A stretch of DNA of 47,699 nt. Source: a virus. The notes below the pieces were generated by a model. That model made no database searches. It had not been told where the DNA came from and saw nothing but the letters and a program-made list of their open reading frames with translations. Below, in pieces: positions 23,275-29,431 of this stretch. Where the stretch lies: the IMG/VR virus record IMGVR_UViG_3300017971_000380, positions 1 to 47,699 of that record; one strand, written 5' to 3'. Each line of letters opens with the position of its first letter. The stretch's first letter is position 1. Position numbers and translations under genes: made by a program.

Positions 23275-23438
23275 TGCCCCTTACCCCATTCAACCTAGAG
23301 CAGGAGCTGGAAATTGCGCTTGCTAAGGTTATCAAGACCATAACCAGCTCTGATGGCTGTGCTTGTGAGGGTACAGTTGTCTCCATTCGGGTCGAGGATG
23401 GAAAGCTGGTAGTTGAGTATGAGGACGGAGGAACCTGA
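23274..23438 (+). CDS. Small hypothetical protein (54 aa)
   Basis: GTG start overlaps the upstream stop (TAGTG), with AAGGAG 7 nt before it, and the stop overlaps the next ATG (TGATG). The protein has a helical N-terminus (LEQELEIALAKVIKTITSSD) with two cysteines (GCACEG), then a beta hairpin (VVSIRVEDGKLVVEYEDG). Not recognised; overlaps on both sides make coding very likely. Confidence 0.65.
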   Translation: MPLTPFNLEQELEIALAKVIKTITSSDGCACEGTVVSIRVEDGKLVVEYEDGGT

Positions 23439-23647
23439 TGGCGCTAGTGACAATGGAGCTGGACCCTAACGCTACGGCGGGTCTTACAGATGGCCCCGAA
23501 GTAGTAGCCGCTCTGAAAGCCATGGCCGATGTGGACAGGGAAGTTGTGCTTACAGCCCCTGTGAGTGGCGAGTATCCTGTAGTCTACGTCCAGAGGAACG
23601 CGAGCGGGAAACTGGCTGCTGTGTACGACGATACGCCGATACCGTAG
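23438..23647 (+). CDS. Small hypothetical protein (69 aa)
   Basis: Begins MALVTMELDPNATAG, alpha/beta, ending in a beta strand and a short acidic tail (VYDDTPIP). GGAGG precedes the ATG. It is the last gene before a strong intrinsic terminator, so the three-gene operon is isolated from the downstream early region. Confidence 0.65.
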   Translation: MALVTMELDPNATAGLTDGPEVVAALKAMADVDREVVLTAPVSGEYPVVYVQRNASGKLAAVYDDTPIP

Positions 23648-23682
23648 CCACTCCGTAATGGCCTAGTGCAATTGCGGACTAA

Positions 23683-23711
23683 CGGGCTCCCTTCGGGGGG
23701 CCTGTTTTTTT
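23683..23711 (+). terminator. Strong intrinsic terminator
   Basis: CGGGCTCCC pairs with GGGGGCCTG over 9 bp (two wobbles) around a TTCG tetraloop, followed by seven T residues. Confidence 0.92.
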
Positions 23712-24160
23712 GTGCAAAAAAATTATATGTGGATTTCTAGGGGAGGTAGGTACTTCTCCATATATACCGACATTTTATGACAGGGAGTTGGGCCTGAGTG
23801 TCAGATAAGGGGTTGGGAGTCCTGGGCGCGCGGCGGGTCCAATACCGGGGGTGTTATGTCAACCCCAGGGAGCGCATTATGTCAACATCGCAGCGCGTGC
23901 TGCGTAGCTGGCCGCCCTGTCCATCGCATAGCTAGCGCGCCGGGGGTCCATAGTTCGCGCGAACTAGAGCGCGCACGAATCCACTTCAACGCGGTACGCA
24001 CCGCGCTTGTGTTCCACTTGATGCATGCTAGGCGCGCCGTGTTCCACTAGGCTAGCACGTGCTAGCTGTACGACCGAGCGCAATTGTGGCCGTTTCCGTC
24101 TGAAAATAGCCTTGAGCATACCATCCCTTCAAAGCTGTTGAGACCGTCGATATTGAGCAT
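23712..24160. other. Gene-free palindrome-rich region (origin or operator candidate)
   Basis: No convincing ORF. It holds two perfect 16-bp palindromes, TAGTTCGCGCGAACTA (23951-23966) and GCTAGCACGTGCTAGC (24051-24066); direct repeats TTATGTCAAC at 23854 and 23877; and GTGTTCCACT at 24009 and 24039 (30 bp apart). GGCGCGCC and ATGCAT lie between the latter, and CTAG/GCGCG tracts occur throughout. It is the longest noncoding stretch in the window and lies between the divergent promoter hub and the early genes. A replication origin or a repressor-binding region are the main possibilities. Confidence 0.6.
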
Positions 24161-24199
24161 CTTGATCAAATCTTGACTGAATCTTTACCAAATCTTTAT
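24161..24199 (+). repeat. 11-bp tandem repeat array 1
   Basis: Three consecutive 11-bp units CTTGATCAAAT, CTTGACTGAAT, CTTTACCAAAT plus a partial fourth. One-helical-turn spacing suggests cooperative protein binding. The first unit occurs exactly again in array 2 (26689-26699). Confidence 0.75.
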
Positions 24200-24235
24200 G
24201 TGCTCAGGCACGAATTGTTAAGTTTTCATGATTCC

Positions 24236-24280
24236 AGCTACGAATTAGCTACGAAAACGGCTATTGACAGCTACGAATTT
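24236..24280 (+). repeat. 11-bp phased repeats over the gp88-like promoter
   Basis: AGCTACGAA(TT) occurs at 24236, 24247 and 24269 (spacings 11 and 22), the last overlapping the promoter just after the -35 box. Likely operator sites. Confidence 0.6.
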
Positions 24281-24292
24281 ATCCCTTATGCT
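24264..24292 (+). promoter_or_regulatory. Early promoter (leaderless gp88-like transcript)
   Basis: Perfect TTGACA, 17-bp spacer, TATGCT, then ATCAGC and ATG at 24299. Phased repeats upstream and over it suggest regulation. Confidence 0.7.
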
Positions 24293-24298
24293 ATCAGC

Positions 24299-24895
24299 AT
24301 GCCAAATTTGATAAGGCGGGTGACCATGATGAAAGTATCTAATGGCAATCACAAGGTAGGACGCGACACCTTGATACTCAACATCACATCAGCTAGGGAT
24401 TGCGTATCTGCCAAGCTAGGGCTCTGCCAGCTATGTGACTCGTCGAAGTGCTACGCACTTAAAGCAGAGCGGATGTACCCCTCAGTCTTGCCTTATAGGC
24501 AAGCCCAAACCGAGCAGTGGGATAGCCTATCGGCTCAACAACTAGCGGCGGGATTGCTAGCTAAAGCTAGGGCCAAGCGCTCGAATCCAATCAAGTATGT
24601 CCGCTTGCAAGAGTCCGGCGACTTCCGAACGCAAGCAGACGTCGACAAGGCCGAAGCTATGGCGCGGTTGCTGAATGCCGAAGGCATTACGACCTACACC
24701 TACACTGCCAGACGTGACCTAGACTTCTCTCAGTGCGTAGCACTGGTGGTCAACGGGAGCGGTTTCATGGCCAGCAACGAATTCAAAGCTGTAGCTAGCT
24801 ACAGTCCCAAGGCCATCAAGTGCAAAGGGGCATGCCTGAATTGCCAGCTTTGCAAGGTATCCCGCAATCTCACAATCGAAGTGGAAATGCACTAG
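24299..24895 (+). CDS. Phage gp88-like cysteine-rich protein (198 aa)
   Basis: Matches the gp88 family found in many phages: an N-terminal NGNHKVGRDTLILNIT, a cluster C-x8-C-x2-C-x5-C-YALKAERMYP, and the motif RLQESGDFRTQADVDK followed by YTYTARRDL. A second, C-terminal cluster C-x3-C-x2-C-x2-C (CKGACLNCQLC) suggests a metal or iron-sulfur site. Biochemical function of the family is not known to me. ATG at 24299 fits a leaderless transcript; the alternative ATG at 24326 has AAGGCGG upstream. A longer TTG start at 24173 would put the promoter inside the gene. Confidence 0.8.
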   Translation: MPNLIRRVTMMKVSNGNHKVGRDTLILNITSARDCVSAKLGLCQLCDSSKCYALKAERMYPSVLPYRQAQTEQWDSLSAQQLAAGLLAKARAKRSNPIKYVRLQESGDFRTQADVDKAEAMARLLNAEGITTYTYTARRDLDFSQCVALVVNGSGFMASNEFKAVASYSPKAIKCKGACLNCQLCKVSRNLTIEVEMH

Positions 24896-24931
24896 CCGTA
24901 GGCTAGGAAATTGAGAATAGGAGTAACTACG

Positions 24932-25117
24932 ATGAATTGGAACAGCTACATAGTCAAGGATTACGACAACACGGTTAAGGTTTCCGAGTGCTGCGATGCA
25001 CCAGCAGGTAACGACGTAGTCGAGACCATCGCCGGAATGTTCGAGGGACGCTGCCCCAGGTGCCACGAAGTGGCAGAGTTCGACACCCTCAACAATTGGG
25101 CAGTCCGCGAGAGTTAG
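24932..25117 (+). CDS. Small zinc-ribbon protein (61 aa)
   Basis: MNWNSYIVKDYDN start has AGGAG 8 nt upstream. It contains C-C in SECCDAP and C-x2-C in GRCPRCHE, a probable four-cysteine zinc ribbon. Not otherwise recognised. It follows the gp88-like gene in the same direction and is followed by intercistronic stem-loop element 1. Confidence 0.7.
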   Translation: MNWNSYIVKDYDNTVKVSECCDAPAGNDVVETIAGMFEGRCPRCHEVAEFDTLNNWAVRES

Positions 25118-25187
25118 ACTCCCTGCTACGGCGCTCCGCTCACGGGGGGAGCGTCGGACAGGCAGCCTAAACGAAAGGACAGCAGCT
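25118..25187 (+). repeat. Intercistronic stem-loop element 1
   Basis: Starts ACTCCCTG right after the stop codon; the hairpin GCGCTCC (25131) pairs with GGAGCGT (25148); ends with AGCCTAAACGAAAGGAC, which supplies the next ribosome binding site. Contains a CGGGGGGA copy. Confidence 0.7.
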
Positions 25188-25355
25188 ATGACAGACGAGA
25201 AGTATCAGGCCTTCCTACGCAGGTTCGACATTGAACTCTGCCCCAAGTGTGGATGCCTGATGGAACCCAACGATGTGACAGGCGTAGTAGAATGCCTAGA
25301 GTGCTTCCTCAGAGACGTAGACACCGACGAAGCTATAGGACTGATTGGGGGATAA
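25188..25355 (+). CDS. Small zinc-ribbon protein (55 aa)
   Basis: MTDEKYQAFLRRFDIELCPK begins a protein with C-x2-C-x-C (CPKCGC) and C-x2-C (CLEC), a likely zinc ribbon, and an acidic C-terminus. GAAAGGAC precedes the ATG. The function is unknown. Confidence 0.7.
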   Translation: MTDEKYQAFLRRFDIELCPKCGCLMEPNDVTGVVECLECFLRDVDTDEAIGLIGG

Positions 25356-25356
25356 C

Positions 25357-25533
25357 ATGAACAGACTGAACGAGATCAAGGTGGTGGTGGGCCATACCGA
25401 GCGAGCCATCCGCAAGCTGAACGAGATCGGGATAAACAGCCGACGCCTCAAGGCCGCTCACCTGCTCCTGCTCCGTGCAGGCAGCCAGCTAGATTGGGAA
25501 ATGAGCAACATCAGAAGGGAGAACGAATCATGA
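25357..25533 (+). CDS. Small helical hypothetical protein (58 aa)
   Basis: MNRLNEIKVVVGHTERAIRK is basic and helical throughout. GGGGGATAAC upstream; stop overlaps the next ATG (ATGA). The function is unknown. Confidence 0.6.
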   Translation: MNRLNEIKVVVGHTERAIRKLNEIGINSRRLKAAHLLLLRAGSQLDWEMSNIRRENES

Positions 25534-25958
25534 CCTACGCGAATGGACGGAAAGAGTGCATCAAGGCTCAACTCAAAGGGTGCAAGAGGGCGATCAAGAT
25601 GCGGATGGAAGACCTGACCGACGCACAGACGGACTTTGAGGTAAAGGCCGCAGCCTTCAAGAGCCACGTCTCCGATTTCAACAGAGACCTGCTTGATAGG
25701 GCAGCCACCCGCCTACAGAGAACAGTGCATGCCTACAACGACACCTTCCAGCGCATCAAGGAGCTAGAGCGGGAACTCGAGCCCCCCACATTCGTGTTCG
25801 AGATTCGGGAGATCGGCCATCGCAAGCTGATACGTGAAGTCAAGGCCGAAACGCTCGAGAAGGCCCGAAAACTGCTCGATAACGGCCACTACGTGAGCCT
25901 GGACGAGGGCGAGTGGGAGCACAGTGATTGGGAAGTGGAGCCTCTACTCGACAGCTAG
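25530..25958 (+). CDS. Coiled-coil hypothetical protein (142 aa)
   Basis: The start MTYANGRKECIKAQLKGC at 25530 overlaps the previous stop and has GGGAG upstream. Residues about 15-90 are amphipathic helix typical of a coiled coil; the C-terminal 50 residues are acidic and alpha/beta (FVFEIREIGHRKLIREVKAE). No family is recognised. Followed by stem-loop element 4. Confidence 0.7.
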   Translation: MTYANGRKECIKAQLKGCKRAIKMRMEDLTDAQTDFEVKAAAFKSHVSDFNRDLLDRAATRLQRTVHAYNDTFQRIKELERELEPPTFVFEIREIGHRKLIREVKAETLEKARKLLDNGHYVSLDEGEWEHSDWEVEPLLDS

Positions 25959-26024
25959 CCTTCCCATCGAGGGGCTGAGTCCGCTCAGCCTCTCCATTGG
26001 GCAGACTAACAGAAAGGAACAGAT
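25959..26024 (+). repeat. Intercistronic stem-loop element 4
   Basis: GAGGGGCTGAG pairs with CTCAGCCTCTC over 11 bp with a TCCG loop, extended by CCCA/TGGG; ends GACTAACAGAAAGGAA before the next ATG. It is the most diverged member of the family. Confidence 0.65.
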
Positions 26025-26522
26025 ATGAGCATCTACAAGGACTACACATACGCTCGCAGACAGATCGCCTTCGCACGCTTCTGTGTGGCTGCTGCACGCT
26101 CGCACGACGACTACAGCTTGGCCGTGTACACCCTGCGTGATCTGGCATTCACCGAGGCTGCCGGACTCAAGGCGCTGGCCTGGTGCTACGCCGGACACTT
26201 CTCCACCTGCACCAAGCGTGAAGCTATCAACTTCATAGCTGAGTGTCAGCGCAGGTTCCCCAACGTGACCACATGCTGGCATTGCAACGGCACCACGCGC
26301 GTCAAGCACCCTGAGAAGCCTTGGGACATGCCCTGCACCGTCTGCACGAACGGCTACGTGCTCGAACAGTGCGCCTTCAACTACTGCGCAGGCATCAAGA
26401 ACAGCTTCACCTGGGAACAAGACGCACGCTGCCGACTCGATCGCAAGCCATGCGGTGGTGTCTCTTGCGCCATGCGTCAGAAAGACATAGAGGACATACC
26501 CAATGACATACGTGACCATTAA
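26025..26522 (+). CDS. DnaJ-type zinc-finger protein (165 aa)
   Basis: The N-terminal 75 residues are helical (YARRQIAFARFCVAAARSHD). Residues about 83-112 hold CWHCNGTTR and CTVCTNGYV, two C-x2-C-x-G/N units in the spacing of a DnaJ central zinc finger. Further cysteines follow near the C-terminus (QCAFNYCAG). No J domain is present. It may be a protein-binding adaptor. GAAAGGAA upstream. Confidence 0.7.
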   Translation: MSIYKDYTYARRQIAFARFCVAAARSHDDYSLAVYTLRDLAFTEAAGLKALAWCYAGHFSTCTKREAINFIAECQRRFPNVTTCWHCNGTTRVKHPEKPWDMPCTVCTNGYVLEQCAFNYCAGIKNSFTWEQDARCRLDRKPCGGVSCAMRQKDIEDIPNDIRDH

Positions 26523-26682
26523 ATCCGACGAAGCCAAGCGCTGGCTCCCTGCTTTCCTCGCCCTGGACGAGTTTGCCGCCGACATGGGTATCGAGCAGTA
26601 CCTAAGCTCCGACCAGGCGCAGGCTCTGACAGACCTGAAAGCTCGACTACAGCTAGCAGCGGAGGCCCTTGACAATTCTTGA
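26503..26682 (+). CDS. Small hypothetical protein (59 aa)
   Basis: MTYVTIKSDEAKRWLPAFLA starts within the previous gene (20-base overlap) with GAGGA upstream; helical and acidic. Its stop lies inside the second 11-bp repeat array. The function is unknown. Confidence 0.6.
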   Translation: MTYVTIKSDEAKRWLPAFLALDEFAADMGIEQYLSSDQAQALTDLKARLQLAAEALDNS

Positions 26683-26730
26683 CCAAATCTTGATCAAATC
26701 TTGACATTTCTTGACCCGAATCTTTACTTT
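26668..26730 (+). repeat. 11-bp tandem repeat array 2
   Basis: Units CTTGACAATT, CTTGACCAAAT, CTTGATCAAAT, CTTGACATTT, CTTGACCCGAAT and CTTTACTTTC follow one another with 10-12 bp period, ending just before a TATAAT box. The unit CTTGATCAAAT is identical to the first unit of array 1. Confidence 0.8.
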
Positions 26731-26737
26731 CAAGGCG

Positions 26738-26743
26738 TATAAT
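26738..26743 (+). promoter_or_regulatory. -10 box TATAAT after repeat array 2
   Basis: Perfect -10 box with no good -35 at 16-18 nt; the TTGAC repeats lie further upstream. This layout suits a promoter that needs an activator or is controlled by a repressor bound to the array. Confidence 0.5.
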
Positions 26744-26772
26744 GAAGACCCGACATGGGAAAGGAGATCAAA

Positions 26773-27027
26773 ATGGGACGACTAGCGACAAACATACAGA
26801 TGCACCTAGAGCAGGACACCGAGATGATCACCGATCTGAACCCCTGCGTGCACCCACACACCGATGGGATGGGCAATAAGCTGAACGAGGCCTACGTCAG
26901 CTTCCACATCGGTCCCCGGTTCCACGACATCACCATCTTCGCCCCCGTCTCGAAAGCGCGAGCCATCCTGGCTCAGGTACAGCAGGGCATCACCAAATGC
27001 ATGGAGATGTACTACGACCGGGATTAG
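26773..27027 (+). CDS. Small hypothetical protein (84 aa)
   Basis: MGRLATNIQMHLEQDTEM at 26773 is chosen because AAAGGAG lies 6 nt before it. Alpha/beta, with a beta strand region (AYVSFHIGPRFHDITIFAPV) and C-terminal helix. First gene after the array 2 promoter; unknown function. Confidence 0.65.
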   Translation: MGRLATNIQMHLEQDTEMITDLNPCVHPHTDGMGNKLNEAYVSFHIGPRFHDITIFAPVSKARAILAQVQQGITKCMEMYYDRD

Positions 27028-27091
27028 ACTCCCTGACAGGTTTTGAGGGTTCACCTTCAAAGCCTGGACTGAGAGCCTAATGGAAAGGAGC
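27028..27091 (+). repeat. Intercistronic stem-loop element 2
   Basis: ACTCCCTG, then a 13-bp stem (27037-27049 with 27054-27066) and TTCA loop, then AGCCTAATGGAAAGGAG. The 3' flank is identical over 17 bases to element 3. Confidence 0.75.
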
Positions 27092-27094
27092 ATG

Positions 27095-27340
27095 ATGGGG
27101 CACAAGTTGACAATCGAACTCGACCTGTCCAATGCTGAGATCAGGGAACTGATCACTGGCGATGACCCTGAATACCCTCCCTTCACCCACGTCGCTATGA
27201 ACATCGCCTCTGACGTGACCCAGGCAGCTTGTGAGGGCAGGTTCGGCAAGCGCCTCCAAGGCTTTGCCCAGGGCCATGTGGAGATGCTCAACGCACAACT
27301 AGCCGAGATGGAACTCAGACTGATGGAGTACAGCCAATGA
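27095..27340 (+). CDS. Small acidic hypothetical protein (81 aa)
   Basis: MGHKLTIELDLSNAEIRELI. Start at 27095 leaves 4 nt after AAGGAG; the ATGs at 27080 and 27092 are too close to or before the site. Helical C-terminal half. Stop overlaps the next ATG. Unknown function. Confidence 0.6.
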   Translation: MGHKLTIELDLSNAEIRELITGDDPEYPPFTHVAMNIASDVTQAACEGRFGKRLQGFAQGHVEMLNAQLAEMELRLMEYSQ

Positions 27341-27534
27341 AACAGATCAGGGTCACACTCAAGCGGGACAACAACAAGGCGAACCAGGGCTACAAGCACT
27401 GCTACACGATCACCCGCATCGTAGGCGCTCTCGTCTTGCACACAGCGCGGGGGGAGTTCAGAGCCGGACAGCCGATCACGGAAGTCGACGCCGAAGCCCT
27501 GGTGAGCAAGTACGGCACCACAGTCACCAGCTAG
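27337..27534 (+). CDS. Small hypothetical protein (65 aa)
   Basis: MKQIRVTLKRDNNKANQGYK; beta-rich basic protein. ATG overlaps the previous stop (ATGA). One CGGGGGGA copy is read here as Arg-Gly-Glu. Unknown function. Confidence 0.6.
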   Translation: MKQIRVTLKRDNNKANQGYKHCYTITRIVGALVLHTARGEFRAGQPITEVDAEALVSKYGTTVTS

Positions 27535-27546
27535 AAAGGAGCACGA

Positions 27547-27756
27547 ATGTACACGACGATTAACTTCAAGACCAAGAAGGCGCTCAAAGAGGCAGTCGCA
27601 CAGGGAGATGTCGTAAGCGTCTTCCAGCCGGGGCCATTCGGCGGTGTGGAGATGCAGGATGGCACAGTCTACCTCGAGGGCCCACACTATCCCGAGCCCC
27701 ATCGCTGGTACGCCCAGGCAGAACTCAAAGACGGAAAGGTGGTGAAAGTCAAATGA
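27547..27756 (+). CDS. Conserved small phage protein (69 aa)
   Basis: The blocks TKKALKEAVAQGDVVSVFQP, PGPFGG, TVYLEGPHYPEPHRWYA resemble a small protein common in actinobacteriophage and other phage genomes whose function I do not know. AAAGGAGCACGA precedes the ATG. Stop overlaps the next gene's ATG. Confidence 0.72.
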   Translation: MYTTINFKTKKALKEAVAQGDVVSVFQPGPFGGVEMQDGTVYLEGPHYPEPHRWYAQAELKDGKVVKVK

Positions 27757-27938
27757 GAACTCCCTTTACCCTCGTGTTCATGTGCTTCGCAGTGTGTGGC
27801 ATAGCTAGCGGTGTAGGGCCAGTGCATGGCTGGACGTGGGGACTGATCGCCGGAATAGCAGCCGCTCCAGTCGCAGCCCTGATCACCCTGTGGATAACCA
27901 AGTACGAACTCTTGCTTCGGGAAAGGAATAGGCGATGA
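27753..27938 (+). CDS. Small two-helix membrane protein (61 aa)
   Basis: Two hydrophobic segments (residues about 5-24 and 28-48) are followed by a basic tail ending LLLRERNRR. Both start and stop overlap neighbours (ATGA). Membrane function unknown; a holin-like role is possible but its place in an early operon argues against it. Confidence 0.65.
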   Translation: MRTPFTLVFMCFAVCGIASGVGPVHGWTWGLIAGIAAAPVAALITLWITKYELLLRERNRR

Positions 27939-28573
27939 CCAAAGACACAGTGAACCTCAAGTCCCTGACCCCTCTACTCGCTGAACTCGAACGGGCAGCC
28001 AGGTGGGTGCCGGACGCGACGGGCATGGACTACCTCGAGCACCCGATCGTGTTCACCATCCAGACCAACGGCAGGCGCCCCTCAGTCCTGGGCCACTTCG
28101 CTTCCGAGCGGTGGGCCGACAAGGATGGCAACAAGGTGCACGAAATCTCCATAGCAGCCGAGCACCTGCACCGTGAGCCGATCGAGGTTATCGAGACGGT
28201 CATCCACGAACTCGTGCACGCCTGGAACGAGGAACTCGGAGTGCAGGACACCTCTCGAGGCAACCTGTACCACAACAAGCAGTTCAAAGAGGCTGCCGAG
28301 AGCGTGGGCCTGGTCGTGGTGAAGATGGCCACCCACGGATGGGCGGGTACGTCCCTCTCCGACTCGCTCCGCGCGAAGATCGAGGACGGTCTCGTGATCG
28401 ACGAGAAGGTGTTCGAGCTGGCTCGTCAGGCGCTCCCAAAAGCACCGAAGAAGCCGCCTACAAAGCAGTATACATACCGCTGTCAGCCGTGCGGCTACTC
28501 CGTAAGATCGAAGAAAGCAGGCCTGAGTATTACCTGTGACGACTGCGGAGAGAAGCTGGAGATCAAGTCATGA
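27935..28573 (+). CDS. SprT-like zinc metalloprotease-type protein (212 aa)
   Basis: The zinc-binding motif HELVH (91-95) lies in ETVIHELVHAWNEEL, with a third ligand candidate H113 in LYHNKQFKEAAESVGL, the classic SprT layout. The C-terminus has C-x2-C (CQPC) and C-x2-C (CDDC), a zinc ribbon as in SprT/Spartan relatives. Spartan relatives cleave DNA-protein crosslinks; a similar role in phage DNA metabolism is plausible but not shown. Confidence 0.85.
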   Translation: MTKDTVNLKSLTPLLAELERAARWVPDATGMDYLEHPIVFTIQTNGRRPSVLGHFASERWADKDGNKVHEISIAAEHLHREPIEVIETVIHELVHAWNEELGVQDTSRGNLYHNKQFKEAAESVGLVVVKMATHGWAGTSLSDSLRAKIEDGLVIDEKVFELARQALPKAPKKPPTKQYTYRCQPCGYSVRSKKAGLSITCDDCGEKLEIKS

Positions 28574-28767
28574 CGGACTGGCTCTTGCTCGGCGCCCACG
28601 CATACGAACCAACGTGCACTGAGTGCGGAAGGGAGATCACCCATGTTCAGCATGCTAAAGACGGACTGTGCGGATTCTGTAAGAGGCGTGAACTGGTGCG
28701 ACTGGCATCTACTGCGGATAGGGTGGAATTTGTCACCCCAAAGATTGTCTATGAGGAGGGTCAATGA
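28570..28767 (+). CDS. Small zinc-ribbon protein (65 aa)
   Basis: MTDWLLLGAHAYEPTCTECG with C-x2-C (CTEC) and C-x2-C (CGFC) separated by 17 residues; a compact zinc ribbon. ATG overlaps the preceding stop (ATGA). Unknown function. Confidence 0.7.
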   Translation: MTDWLLLGAHAYEPTCTECGREITHVQHAKDGLCGFCKRRELVRLASTADRVEFVTPKIVYEEGQ

Positions 28768-28840
28768 TCTAATACTGCTCAGACTCGGTCCACTCGACAT
28801 CTACATCGGTCGACAATACAACATGAAGGAGTACAACTAA
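28751..28840 (+). CDS. Possible tiny protein (29 aa)
   Basis: MRRVNDLILLRLGPLDIYIG: the frame fills the space between neighbours and its stop overlaps the next ATG (TAATG), as in most junctions here. However, no ribosome binding site precedes 28751 and an AGGAGG follows the ATG. Tentative. Confidence 0.35.
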   Translation: MRRVNDLILLRLGPLDIYIGRQYNMKEYN

Positions 28841-29367
28841 TGGACTACGGAATCACAATACAGGACGGCTCTGGAACCAGCACGCACGTGTCGCTGCGGA
28901 TAGGCAATCGCTCCGGCGGGTTCATCGACAGCCTGATGTCCTACCTCGGCACCCTCAAGTTCACGCGCTCCCCACGCGACTCGAACGACTATGCCAGCCC
29001 AGGCCACCTCGCAACGAAGCTGGTCTACAACTTCGGCAACATGTACGACGATGGCGTGGTCGTGGTGTCCAAGCACACGAACATGGACTACACCCTCACC
29101 ATCAAGCCAGCCAACTTCGATGGCCAGCACATGAGCGTGAAGGTTGAGAAGTACGGTAGCCAAATCTTCCAGGGCCACCCCCGCGACTTCTACGCCAAGC
29201 AGTTCGCTGGCACCGCCTTGTTCGTGCCCTCAGACTCACGCGCCAAGGAGCACGTCGTGACCTGCGACGCTGCTGGCCAGTGGCACTGCACCTGTGAAGA
29301 TCACACCTACCGTGACCGAGAGTGCAAGCACATCGCCAAGGCCAAGAGCCGGGTAGGCATCTATTAG
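28840..29367 (+). CDS. SWIM zinc-finger protein (175 aa)
   Basis: The C-terminal region WHCTCEDHTYRDRECKHIAK is a SWIM motif (C-x-C-x11-C-x-H), a zinc finger involved in DNA or protein binding. The N-terminal 140 residues are alpha/beta and not recognised. AAGGAG precedes the ATG inside the upstream tiny frame. Stem-loop element 3 follows the stop. Confidence 0.8.
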   Translation: MDYGITIQDGSGTSTHVSLRIGNRSGGFIDSLMSYLGTLKFTRSPRDSNDYASPGHLATKLVYNFGNMYDDGVVVVSKHTNMDYTLTIKPANFDGQHMSVKVEKYGSQIFQGHPRDFYAKQFAGTALFVPSDSRAKEHVVTCDAAGQWHCTCEDHTYRDRECKHIAKAKSRVGIY

Positions 29368-29431
29368 ACTTCCTGCCACGGGGGGAGAGGCTATCTCCCC
29401 TCGCACAGGCAGCCTAATGGAAAGGAGAATT
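29368..29431 (+). repeat. Intercistronic stem-loop element 3
   Basis: ACTTCCTG, then GGGGAGA (29382) paired with TCTCCCC (29394) over a GGCTA loop, then AGCCTAATGGAAAGGAG. Contains a CGGGGGGA copy in the stem. Confidence 0.75.

Noticed and set aside
23712-24160. CRISPR array
   Set aside because: Direct repeats are short, few and irregular and no cas genes other than a Cas4-like nuclease are present.
24173-24298. N-terminal extension of the gp88-like protein from a TTG start
   Set aside because: It begins inside the 11-bp repeats and would contain the TTGACA-17-TATGCT promoter; composition is unlike the family start.
26711-26743. Standard promoter using TTGACC at 26711
   Set aside because: The spacing to TATAAT is 21 nt, too long; only the -10 box is reported.
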